43,723 nucleotides of DNA, taken from the IMG/VR virus record IMGVR_UViG_3300009488_000030, positions 1 to 43,723 of that record; one strand, given 5' to 3'. The notes under the pieces are model-generated. The model was not told the DNA's origin, did no database searches, and saw nothing but the letters and a program-made list of their open reading frames with translations. Both the position numbers and the translations under genes were made by a program. Positions within the stretch are counted from its first letter, which is position 1. Each line of letters begins with the position of its first letter. Shown piece by piece: positions 37,938-43,723 of the stretch. The stretch comes from a virus.

Positions 37938-38294
37938 ATGTATAATAATATAAAAACTTTACAAGATATAGCAAAAAAAATATCAGGATTAAAAATAACT
38001 TTCGATAATCGTGATTGCACTTGTTTATGGCATAATCCAAAAATGACCCCTTATATCAATTTAAATTTAGAAGAATTAAACGATATATCTATATCTGAAA
38101 AAAAACAAAGAAAAGATAATGTTAAGTATTTTTATCTCATAGTATTATTACATGAAATTGGACATTATAGAAAATTATGTAAATTCAAATCAGTTTATGA
38201 ATATGAAAAATGGAAACGAAAAAATTATGATTATAATGAAAAAATAGCCGATAGATATGCTCAAAAATACTATAAAAAATATGCGAAAAAGTAG
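37938..38294 (+). CDS. Small HExxH metallopeptidase-like protein 2, 118 aa
   Basis: HEIGHYRKL gives H72, E73 and H76. Downstream NEKIADRYAQKY offers E101 and D105 as further ligand or support, in the ImmA/IrrE-like (M78-type) arrangement. N-terminal part is short, with CTCLWHNPK. AAGGAG lies before the ATG. Substrate unknown. Confidence 0.72.
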   Translation: MYNNIKTLQDIAKKISGLKITFDNRDCTCLWHNPKMTPYINLNLEELNDISISEKKQRKDNVKYFYLIVLLHEIGHYRKLCKFKSVYEYEKWKRKNYDYNEKIADRYAQKYYKKYAKK

Positions 38295-38311
38295 AAAAGG
38301 GGGTGAACATA

Positions 38312-38497
38312 ATGGGTAAAGTCAGAATTAAGTTGATTACCGCTTTGGTTTGGGCTTACAGGCACGCAGAGAACACTTTTAACGATACGGGCAACGATAC
38401 CCCTAAAGACACGATAGACGAGATTGTGAACGAGTGTAAGCTAACAAAAACAGAACGCAACGAATTTGATAAACAATGTAATATAATAGGTATATAA
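38312..38497 (+). CDS. Hypothetical early protein, 61 aa
   Basis: ATG 38312 follows AGGGGGTG. The product MGKVRIKLITALVWAYRHAE... is helical and its codons are richer in G and C than the neighbours. NECKLTKTERNEFDKQCN closes it. Unknown. Confidence 0.5.
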   Translation: MGKVRIKLITALVWAYRHAENTFNDTGNDTPKDTIDEIVNECKLTKTERNEFDKQCNIIGI

Positions 38498-38524
38498 AAT
38501 TATATAAGAAAAGAGGTAATAAAA

Positions 38525-38956
38525 ATGAAATACGAAGTTGAATTATTATTAAAAGATAATCAAGAAACATCTGACGAGGAATATATAAATAATTATCCTC
38601 AATTAGAAAATAGTCTTATTCGTAAAGGCAAAAAAAAATTTGGACACAATGACGAAATGTGTTTTAACTATGCTCTGGACAATCCTAATATAGACTATTG
38701 CGAAGAAGCATATGAAATTTTAGAGGATTATTATAAACAAATCGAAAATAAGGATATAAAAGAAAACGATATTGTAGTTTATTTTGACGAAGATAATGAC
38801 GCAAAACATTTTGCTAAAGTATATGAAACAGACGGAACAATAAAAGGCACGATTATTAGAAGTAAATGGGGACAATTAGGGGTATATGAAACTATCCTAT
38901 TAGGAATACCTACAATATATGGTTGTTATATCGAAATATGGAGAGAAAAGAAATGA
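38525..38956 (+). CDS. Possible cysteine-peptidase-fold early protein, 143 aa
   Basis: A Cys in NDEMCFNYALDNPN (C46) and a His in DAKHFAKVYETDG (H95), followed by IIRSKWGQLGVYE, follow the order of papain-like/NlpC-type domains found in phage proteins with 'C-x-N-Y-A ... H-F-A-K ... S-K-W-G'. DIVVYFDEDN before the His is also typical. Activity is unproven. It precedes a small zinc-ribbon gene. Confidence 0.55.
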   Translation: MKYEVELLLKDNQETSDEEYINNYPQLENSLIRKGKKKFGHNDEMCFNYALDNPNIDYCEEAYEILEDYYKQIENKDIKENDIVVYFDEDNDAKHFAKVYETDGTIKGTIIRSKWGQLGVYETILLGIPTIYGCYIEIWREKK

Positions 38957-39054
38957 AGAAAATAAAATGTAAATGGTGTGGTGGAAAAGTCGAAAATAAT
39001 GTTTGTCAAGCGTGTTTAATGCCTCAAGACGCAGACAAAAAGAAAGGTGGCTAA
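38953..39054 (+). CDS. Zinc-ribbon microprotein, 33 aa
   Basis: MKKIKCKWCGGKVENNVCQA... contains two CxxC pairs (CKWC, CQAC), a complete small zinc ribbon. ATG overlaps the previous TGA. Zinc microproteins often bind RNA polymerase or nucleic acid. Confidence 0.65.
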   Translation: MKKIKCKWCGGKVENNVCQACLMPQDADKKKGG

Positions 39055-39055
39055 A

Positions 39056-39259
39056 ATGAAATATACACTTGAATATCTATTACAATTAGCAGAAGTTAGA
39101 CTTGAGCAAGAGGGCAAATTTCCATTTAAAAATGCTCGGCATGAGGGTATGGCTTTGTTTGAAAAAGGTATGGAAATTTTACATAGACTTGAACAAGCGG
39201 ATAGAAACGAACAAAATAATTTGAAAAAATTGGTTTTTGTTAGTAATCACAAGAAATAA
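39056..39259 (+). CDS. Hypothetical helical early protein, 67 aa
   Basis: ATG 39056 follows AAAGGTGG. The product MKYTLEYLLQLAEVRLEQEG... is helical with an ending VFVSNHKK. No family. Followed by a promoter for the next block. Confidence 0.55.
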   Translation: MKYTLEYLLQLAEVRLEQEGKFPFKNARHEGMALFEKGMEILHRLEQADRNEQNNLKKLVFVSNHKK

Positions 39260-39264
39260 GATTT

Positions 39265-39280
39265 GAGAAAATCTTTTCTC
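39265..39280. other. Short palindromic hairpin before the next promoter
   Basis: GAGAAAA-TC-TTTTCTC. No U-run follows, so at most a weak terminator. Confidence 0.3.
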
Positions 39281-39295
39281 CGACGACAAATGGAC

Positions 39296-39324
39296 TTGAC
39301 AAAACTAACTTTTTATGGTATACT
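39296..39324 (+). promoter_or_regulatory. Rightward promoter
   Basis: TTGACA (39296-39301), 17-bp spacer and TATACT (39319-39324) with extended TGG and TTATAGTAGGAG after it. Confidence 0.88.
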
Positions 39325-39353
39325 TATAGTAGGAGAGGGAAAGGGGGTTGAAA

Positions 39354-39791
39354 ATGGGTAAAAATAATAAAATTTCAGAGCAAAATAAAGCGTATATAGC
39401 AGGGATTATAGACGGAGAAGGTTGTATTCATTTGGGTTATAATTCTAATAAACAATTTTATTCTGCTTTATCAGTTGAAATGGGAAATAAAATTGTTCCT
39501 TATTATTTAAAACGAAAAGTCGGTGGAAATGTTACATTTAGGAAAAGAAAAGACAGAAAAATTACAATGTATTGTTGGTCTTTATCAGGAAATAAAAGCG
39601 GAAAAATAATAAATGATATTTATAAATATTTACTATTAAAAAAACAAGAAGCAAATTTATATTTAAAATTTCAATCTACTATAAGAAACGGCAATAATCA
39701 ATACAAGGGATTTTTAACAGATAAAATTAAAAAACGTAGATTTAAGTTAATTCGGAAATTGAAAAAGGAGAAAAGAAATGAAAAGAGGTAG
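39354..39791 (+). CDS. LAGLIDADG homing endonuclease, 145 aa
   Basis: A LAGLIDADG motif is seen in YIAGIIDGEGCI (residues 14-25), followed by typical strands and ending in a lysine-rich tail. With one motif it would work as a dimer. I place the start at ATG 39354 after AAGGGGG. It lies right behind a promoter and overlaps the next gene by 14 bp. A mobile element. Confidence 0.88.
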   Translation: MGKNNKISEQNKAYIAGIIDGEGCIHLGYNSNKQFYSALSVEMGNKIVPYYLKRKVGGNVTFRKRKDRKITMYCWSLSGNKSGKIINDIYKYLLLKKQEANLYLKFQSTIRNGNNQYKGFLTDKIKKRRFKLIRKLKKEKRNEKR

Positions 39792-39984
39792 ACCGAGATT
39801 AAAGAAAATATCCTCAAAAAAGAAAATGAGGATAGCAAAAGAGATATTAGGAAAAGGCAAACACAGGGATTTTGTATATCTCAAGTGCAATAGATGTAAA
39901 CAAGTAAGGCAGATACACGTCAATAATAAAAATATATACACAGATGAAATAAGAAAGAAATATATATGTATCTTATGCAAGTAA
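39778..39984 (+). CDS. Zinc-finger-like small protein, 68 aa
   Basis: MKRGRPRLKKISSKKKMRIA starts with an AT-hook-like GRPR and basic residues. CNRC and CILC give a zinc ribbon (residues about 42-67). DNA binding is plausible. Overlaps the endonuclease gene. Confidence 0.6.
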   Translation: MKRGRPRLKKISSKKKMRIAKEILGKGKHRDFVYLKCNRCKQVRQIHVNNKNIYTDEIRKKYICILCK

Positions 39985-40002
39985 AAACAAGTGAGGTATA
40001 AA

Positions 40003-40383
40003 ATGAGAAGGTTAAAAGTGTATGAACAAGATTATAGGTATAGACATCATTGGCATACTATTTATTCTACACCTAAAAAAGCTATGAAATATGTCAAAAA
40101 ATTATTACGACATTTTAAGTTAAAAACTAAAGTATATTTTGATACTAATAAATTGGGTTATGCTTCTGATGACGGATATATACAATTACCCAAAAAAGAT
40201 ATATCACTTGCTATTATAGCCCACGAAATAGGACATTTATTAGCTTATAAAAACGGACAGAACGGACATACGAAAAAAGCATATAAATATATCCATAAAG
40301 TATATAGGTATAGTATAAAATATATTCCTATTGAAATACTATTTAATCTTATTTTAAATAAGAATACCTTGCTATTAAAATAA
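40003..40383 (+). CDS. Small HExxH metallopeptidase-like protein 3, 126 aa
   Basis: AIIAHEIGHLLAYKNGQNGH gives H74, E75 and H78. The approach strand (VYFDTNKLGYASDDGYIQLP) is as in the two other HExxH proteins. GAGGT lies 6 nt before ATG 40003. Substrate unknown. Confidence 0.72.
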   Translation: MRRLKVYEQDYRYRHHWHTIYSTPKKAMKYVKKLLRHFKLKTKVYFDTNKLGYASDDGYIQLPKKDISLAIIAHEIGHLLAYKNGQNGHTKKAYKYIHKVYRYSIKYIPIEILFNLILNKNTLLLK

Positions 40384-40385
40384 AT

Positions 40386-40415
40386 TTGGTTTGGGAGTTG
40401 GATATGTGGTATACT
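40386..40415 (+). promoter_or_regulatory. Rightward promoter with weak -35
   Basis: TATACT (40410-40415) has extended TGG and TTATAGTGGG after it; the -35 is TTGGTT (40386-40391) with an 18-bp spacer. Likely depends on the extended -10. Confidence 0.7.
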
Positions 40416-40442
40416 TATAGTGGGTCAAAAAAGGAAAAAACA

Positions 40443-40652
40443 ATGGATAAACTAAACTTAACAGACTTAATAACGCAATATGAAAACGGCGAACTTGCAC
40501 CAGAGAATACTCTCACACTTTTCGCTGAATTGATTAAGACAGGGCAAGCGTGGTCTTTACAAGGACAATATGGAAGAACCGCACAAGGACTAATAGACGC
40601 AGGGTATATAGGTAAGACAGGCAAAATATTAAAGGAATTAGGGGAGGTTTAA
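40443..40652 (+). CDS. DUF7417-like small protein, paralogue 2, 69 aa
   Basis: Pattern YENGELAPENTLTLFAELIK-TGQAWSLQGQYGRTAQ-GLIDAGYIG fits DUF7417 more closely than the copy at 35382. I use ATG 40443, behind the promoter. Unknown function. Confidence 0.75.
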   Translation: MDKLNLTDLITQYENGELAPENTLTLFAELIKTGQAWSLQGQYGRTAQGLIDAGYIGKTGKILKELGEV

Positions 40653-40653
40653 A

Positions 40654-40845
40654 ATGAAATGTCCAAAATGCAAAAAAGAAATAAAAGAAGTAAATGTAAT
40701 AAGCGAATGTTGGCAAAAAGGTAAAGTTGAAGGAAACAAAGTAACTAATATTGGAAGTGTAGAAGAAATTACAGGAACAATAAAAATTGAACATAGAGAA
40801 ATTGGTTGTTGGGCAGATATAACTGACGATTTAATTACAGAATAA
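40654..40845 (+). CDS. CxxC-containing small protein, 63 aa
   Basis: Starts MKCPKCKKEIKEVNVISECW with CPKC at the N-terminus and a later lone Cys in IGCWADIT. Possibly a half zinc ribbon followed by a beta domain. Starts 1 nt after the previous stop. Unknown. Confidence 0.6.
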   Translation: MKCPKCKKEIKEVNVISECWQKGKVEGNKVTNIGSVEEITGTIKIEHREIGCWADITDDLITE

Positions 40846-40865
40846 TAGAAAAATAGGAGAATAAA

Positions 40866-41111
40866 ATGAAAATCGAAGTTATAAAAATCAGACGTATGGA
40901 TACAGGTAAGTTAAGAGCATTTGTAGATGTAATGTTTGGTGGAGAATATGTAGTGAAAGGATTTAAAGTAATAGAAACGAGTGAGGGTTTGTTTATTGGT
41001 ATGCCACAACAGGCAGGAAAGAATGGAAAGTGGTATAATACTTTTGATACCACAGACGACGGAGCAAAGCAACGCCTAAACGAAGTAATCCTTGCCAGTT
41101 ATATGGAATAA
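40866..41111 (+). CDS. SpoVG-like nucleic-acid-binding protein, 81 aa
   Basis: The layout is that of SpoVG: MKIEVIKIRRMDTGKLRAFV, then the strand EYVVKGFKVIETSEGLFIGM-P, then a C-terminal KQRLNEVILASYME helix. Family members bind DNA and RNA and modulate expression in Firmicutes and spirochaetes. Length is close to bacterial SpoVG. The phage copy may redirect host gene expression. Confidence 0.75.
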   Translation: MKIEVIKIRRMDTGKLRAFVDVMFGGEYVVKGFKVIETSEGLFIGMPQQAGKNGKWYNTFDTTDDGAKQRLNEVILASYME

Positions 41112-41124
41112 AAAGGAGTAAAAA

Positions 41125-41388
41125 ATGAAGTATATAATAAGAGATTGTCAATTTGAGTGTAGATACTTTGCTGACGAGGCAGAATTTGATAGTAAAAAAG
41201 AAATTTTAGACCAGTTAGCAAGTTATCACGATATTGATTATTCAGGCGTAAAAAACGACGGAAAAGATACTCCTTATAAAGATATTTGGGAATTTCTTAA
41301 TACACTAAAAGACGACGAAGCAAGATTAAATTGGATTTTAGAATATGGTGAATGGGAAATAGAAGAAATCACAGAGGTAATAAAATGA
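41125..41388 (+). CDS. Hypothetical acidic early protein, 87 aa
   Basis: AAAGGAG lies before ATG 41125. The product MKYIIRDCQFECRYFADEAE... is acidic and mostly helical, ending GEWEIEEITEVIK. Its stop overlaps the next ATG (ATGA). Unknown. Confidence 0.6.
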   Translation: MKYIIRDCQFECRYFADEAEFDSKKEILDQLASYHDIDYSGVKNDGKDTPYKDIWEFLNTLKDDEARLNWILEYGEWEIEEITEVIK

Positions 41389-41774
41389 GATATTTAAGTA
41401 GGTGTTTAAATTGTGGTTGGAATAAAGAAAGTGATGTAATAACAACAATAACAACTTTTTGTCCTAATTGTAATGACCTACTTGTAATAAACGATACCGA
41501 ATACGATAACGAAATTGCAGATATATTAGATAAACTAATAATAAATGAAGATGTGAATGAGTTAATACCAGAAGAATTTAAACATAAAGAAGTTAAAGTT
41601 AGAAAAGTATATGCAAGTGATACAAATGACCAAATATGTATGTTTAAAGCCATAAATAAATGGGGACATAAAGGAGTTTGGGAAATTATTGAAAATATTA
41701 AAGACCCTATTGTTAGATTAAGTCATAGAAAATTATTTTTAAAAGTTGGTGGAAAGATACCTGATAGGAGTTAG
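41385..41774 (+). CDS. Zinc-ribbon protein, 129 aa
   Basis: MRYLSRCLNCGWNKESDVIT with CLNC and then CPNC makes an N-terminal zinc ribbon; the rest is helical and acidic in the middle. ATG 41385 with GAGGT upstream is preferred over a start inside the previous gene. Confidence 0.6.
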   Translation: MRYLSRCLNCGWNKESDVITTITTFCPNCNDLLVINDTEYDNEIADILDKLIINEDVNELIPEEFKHKEVKVRKVYASDTNDQICMFKAINKWGHKGVWEIIENIKDPIVRLSHRKLFLKVGGKIPDRS

Positions 41775-41776
41775 AA

Positions 41777-41899
41777 ATGAAATGTAAATGTTGTGGACAC
41801 AAATTAATCGAATGTTATGAAAGTTTTGTGCATTATTTTTATTGTGAACATTGTCATGCTTATTTTACAGACAGGGGCGAACTTTTTGAATGGAACTAA
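41777..41899 (+). CDS. Zinc-ribbon microprotein, 40 aa
   Basis: MKCKCCGHKLIECYESFVHY... has CKCC and CEHC pairs, an entire zinc ribbon. TAGGAG lies before ATG 41777, 2 nt past the previous stop. Confidence 0.6.
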   Translation: MKCKCCGHKLIECYESFVHYFYCEHCHAYFTDRGELFEWN

Positions 41900-41916
41900 T
41901 AAACGAGGTAATAAAA

Positions 41917-42228
41917 ATGAAACCAATTTATTTTGGAAGAAAAGATTTTAATGACGGGTGTTATTATAATGAATATGTGATAAGATTTTTAGGAGAAACC
42001 TTATCTTTTACTGCTAAAGAAGTGTCTTTTATTCAAGTGTTACAATATTGGTGTGATAAAAAAGCAGGAAAATCTTTACATAGAACTCATAAAAATAAAA
42101 CAAAATGGTATGATAAAGTATGGATAAAAATACTTTCTTATATAGAATTTAAATATGTAAGACCTTTATATCAAAAAGAAAGAGAAAAACAAAATGAAAT
42201 ATATAAGAGTAGGAGCAATAACAGATAA
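41917..42228 (+). CDS. Hypothetical early protein, 103 aa
   Basis: ATG 41917 follows GAGGT; an ATG 27 nt upstream is inside the previous gene. The product MKPIYFGRKDFNDGCYYNEY... has a helix SFIQVLQYWCDKKAG and a basic end. Overlaps the next gene by 35 bp. Unknown. Confidence 0.55.
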   Translation: MKPIYFGRKDFNDGCYYNEYVIRFLGETLSFTAKEVSFIQVLQYWCDKKAGKSLHRTHKNKTKWYDKVWIKILSYIEFKYVRPLYQKEREKQNEIYKSRSNNR

Positions 42229-42388
42229 AGGTAAAATAATGAGCAAAAACTTCAATACAAAAGACGAAGCAACTGCTTGGTTATTAGATTTAATGAATAA
42301 GGAAGAAATCAAACATTATAGAATTATCAATAGAGAAACAAAAGAATTAGTAGAAACAGAAACGAAACAATATGATAAGGAGAAGTAA
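42194..42388 (+). CDS. Hypothetical early protein, 64 aa
   Basis: MKYIRVGAITDKGKIMSKNF...; a strand pair then helix NTKDEATAWLLDLMNKEE, then strand. Starts within the end of the previous gene. Unknown. Confidence 0.5.
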   Translation: MKYIRVGAITDKGKIMSKNFNTKDEATAWLLDLMNKEEIKHYRIINRETKELVETETKQYDKEK

Positions 42389-42389
42389 A

Positions 42390-42635
42390 ATGAAGAAAAT
42401 AATCGTTACACAACCTTTTTTAAATATTTGTTCTATGCAAGTATGTGCAATTAAAAAAGTTACTGACAAAGAAATTTTAGAAGTTTGTAATACAGAAAAT
42501 CCCTCTGGGACTCGTGCAGGGTGGACAACAGTAGTCAGAGAAATAGAAAAAGAAAGTATGTTTAGAACAAAAAAACATTTACCTGTTCAATGTCAAAAAT
42601 ATCCAAATAGGTTACATTTTATTGCGTTGTGTTAA
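42390..42635 (+). CDS. Hypothetical early protein, 81 aa
   Basis: ATG 42390 follows AAGGAG. The product MKKIIVTQPFLNICSMQVCA... is strand-rich with TNP-like turn NPSGTRAGWTTV and C-terminal Cys. Unknown. Confidence 0.55.
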   Translation: MKKIIVTQPFLNICSMQVCAIKKVTDKEILEVCNTENPSGTRAGWTTVVREIEKESMFRTKKHLPVQCQKYPNRLHFIALC

Positions 42636-42654
42636 ATAAAAGGAAAAATAAAAA

Positions 42655-42783
42655 ATGAAAATAGAATATTTTAAACCCTCACATATACAAACATTTAGAA
42701 GTTGGTGTATATGGTATAACAATATTGGATATAGGATAATATTTAGAATATTCGGTATTACTTTTTCTTGGGAAATAGAATAA
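42655..42783 (+). CDS. Small aromatic-rich protein, 42 aa
   Basis: MKIEYFKPSHIQTFRSWCIW... is rich in Trp, Tyr, Phe and Ile and might associate with a membrane. AAGGAAA lies upstream. Marginal length. Confidence 0.45.
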   Translation: MKIEYFKPSHIQTFRSWCIWYNNIGYRIIFRIFGITFSWEIE

Positions 42784-42795
42784 AAGGAGAATAAA

Positions 42796-42966
42796 ATGGA
42801 TAAACAAAAACAAAAACTTCTTCGTCAGTTAGCAACATTATTAGAAATAAAAACAATGGCAAGAAATTTTGTTATTGACGCAAAAGGGAATTGGGAAACT
42901 GGTGAGGGAAATCTATTATTAAAATTAATAAATGATTTTGATAATGAAGTAATAAAAGGAGAATAA
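42796..42966 (+). CDS. Small helical protein, 56 aa
   Basis: AAGGAG precedes ATG 42796. MDKQKQKLLRQLATLLEIKT... is helical; a turn at AKGNWETGEGN divides two helices. Unknown. Confidence 0.5.
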   Translation: MDKQKQKLLRQLATLLEIKTMARNFVIDAKGNWETGEGNLLLKLINDFDNEVIKGE

Positions 42967-42967
42967 A

Positions 42968-43123
42968 ATGAGAAAACTTAAAAGAGATATAGTTATTAGC
43001 ATAGTTAAAGGAAAAGATTTAGTTGGAGTATATTTTGCTGATACAAATGGCTCGGAAGTGCTAATTGAATGTAGCCCTAAAAAAGCAGATAAAATTATAG
43101 GGATATGGAACAAAAGAGAATAA
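42968..43123 (+). CDS. Small early protein, 51 aa
   Basis: MRKLKRDIVISIVKGKDLVG... a beta-rich start then a helix PKKADKIIGIWNKRE. The ribosome binding site AAGGAG lies in the end of the previous gene. Unknown. Confidence 0.5.
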   Translation: MRKLKRDIVISIVKGKDLVGVYFADTNGSEVLIECSPKKADKIIGIWNKRE

Positions 43124-43124
43124 C

Positions 43125-43544
43125 ATGGATAAAATATGGTGTGGAGTTTGCGGAAAGACAATTAGTCAAGAAGAATATCAAAAAGATTTGAAAAACTTAA
43201 AGAATACTCCTAACAATGCTTGTAAAGTTTGTAGAAAGGAAAAGAAAATGAAAAAACAAGAAATCGAGGGAATTAAATTACACATTATTGACGGTATTAG
43301 GTCTTTAAGATTTAAAACTCCTGACATTAAACAAGCCGAACACAATTTTTTCGAAATTGCAAATCATTTAGGATTAAAAGACGAACAAGTTTGCGATAAT
43401 TGTGAGAAAAATGTTCAAGTTTTTATTTGTTTTAGATGTGATATTGAATTTGCGTCAAAATATGTTTCTAAAATTGATAAAAAATTATGTAAATATTGTG
43501 AAGAATTTGACGACGAAAATGGAGAAATGAAGAAAACAACATAA
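43125..43544 (+). CDS. Protein with two zinc ribbons, 139 aa
   Basis: The N-terminal ribbon is CGVC/CKVC (residues about 6-36). The C-terminal part holds CDNC, CFRC and CKYC pairs (about 90-125). The middle is helical. An internal ATG after GGAAAGGAAAAG near residue 42 might yield a shorter form. Early gene, function unknown. Confidence 0.6.
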   Translation: MDKIWCGVCGKTISQEEYQKDLKNLKNTPNNACKVCRKEKKMKKQEIEGIKLHIIDGIRSLRFKTPDIKQAEHNFFEIANHLGLKDEQVCDNCEKNVQVFICFRCDIEFASKYVSKIDKKLCKYCEEFDDENGEMKKTT

Positions 43545-43613
43545 TAAGTTAAATCCGTTGGTTGCGGACAGGTTGCTTCGGTAATCCAGACGCTTTATTA
43601 AAAGGAGATAGCT

Positions 43614-43723
43614 ATGTTAGGATATGAATGTATTAATTGTGGAAAAGTTAAATTTGCAGACGGACAAGGTTGCAAGTGTGGAGCAAGTTGTGGGAGTTTA
43701 AAAGTTGTTAAACTAAAAAACAC
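43614..43723 (+). CDS. Zinc-ribbon protein, cut by window edge
   Basis: AAAGGAG lies 7 nt before ATG 43614. The visible part MLGYECINCGKVKFADGQGC... has CINC, CKC and further Cys, a zinc-ribbon or Cys-rich knot. It continues past the window. Confidence 0.55.
   Translation, partial: MLGYECINCGKVKFADGQGCKCGASCGSLKVVKLKN

Noticed and set aside
1-43723. CRISPR array or insertion sequence
   Set aside because: No regularly spaced repeats with unique spacers and no transposase with terminal repeats were seen.

Overview
The window is about 43.7 kb of a tailed double-stranded DNA bacteriophage (Caudoviricetes) with low G+C, strong AGGAGG-type ribosome binding sites and the standard bacterial code (TAA, TGA and TAG all act as stops). 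A 782-residue tape-measure protein, a tail-tube-like major tail protein and the absence of any visible sheath gene point to a siphovirus-like virion. No integrase, repressor, DNA polymerase or helicase is visible, so lifestyle and replication type cannot be read here. The host is not identifiable; a SpoVG-like protein is only a weak hint of a Firmicutes-like host.

Left arm (1 to about 31.5 kb, all on the minus strand): late virion genes, read from right to left. First comes a promoter-to-terminator unit with a papain-like C1A peptidase, a PD-(D/E)XK homing endonuclease, a permuted-papain (YiiX/NlpC-P60-like) enzyme and a 60-residue amphipathic peptide (31.48-29.19 kb), a candidate lysis or entry cassette. 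A second promoter, with a leader ORF and an intrinsic terminator in its leader, precedes small terminase, large terminase, portal (fused to a zinc ribbon and a ChaB-like domain), four fibre or spike-like genes, a prohead protease/zinc-ribbon/scaffold fusion with a nested scaffold start, and the major capsid protein followed by a strong terminator. Then follow connector, decoration and LamG adhesin genes, neck genes, the major tail protein, chaperone-like genes, tape measure and distal tail proteins. Three free-standing HNH endonuclease genes interrupt this arm.

Centre (31.5-33.6 kb): four tRNA genes on the minus strand (initiator-like Met-CAT, Phe-GAA, Ala-TGC, Gln-TTG) abut with no spacer bases, behind a 42-residue ORF and a structured leader. 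Next is the divergent switch point between the two arms, about 1.4 kb without convincing genes. It holds a cluster of DnaA-box-like TATCCACA words, an AT-rich stretch, an extended -10 promoter, about 700 nt of relatively G-rich hairpin-dense sequence that looks like a large structured non-coding RNA, and two tandem pairs of 15-bp iterons just before the rightward promoter.

Right arm (33.66 kb to the end, all plus strand): about 40 tightly packed small genes, mostly unknown, typical of an early host-takeover region. Recognisable members are three small HExxH metallopeptidase-like proteins, a possible cysteine-peptidase-like protein, a minimal nucleotidyltransferase, a LAGLIDADG homing endonuclease, a SpoVG homologue, two DUF7417-like paralogues and several zinc-ribbon microproteins. 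Eight promoters share an extended -10 (TGnTATACT). The three leftward ones additionally share a CGGAG block directly after TTGACA, suggesting that late and early transcription are told apart by that block.
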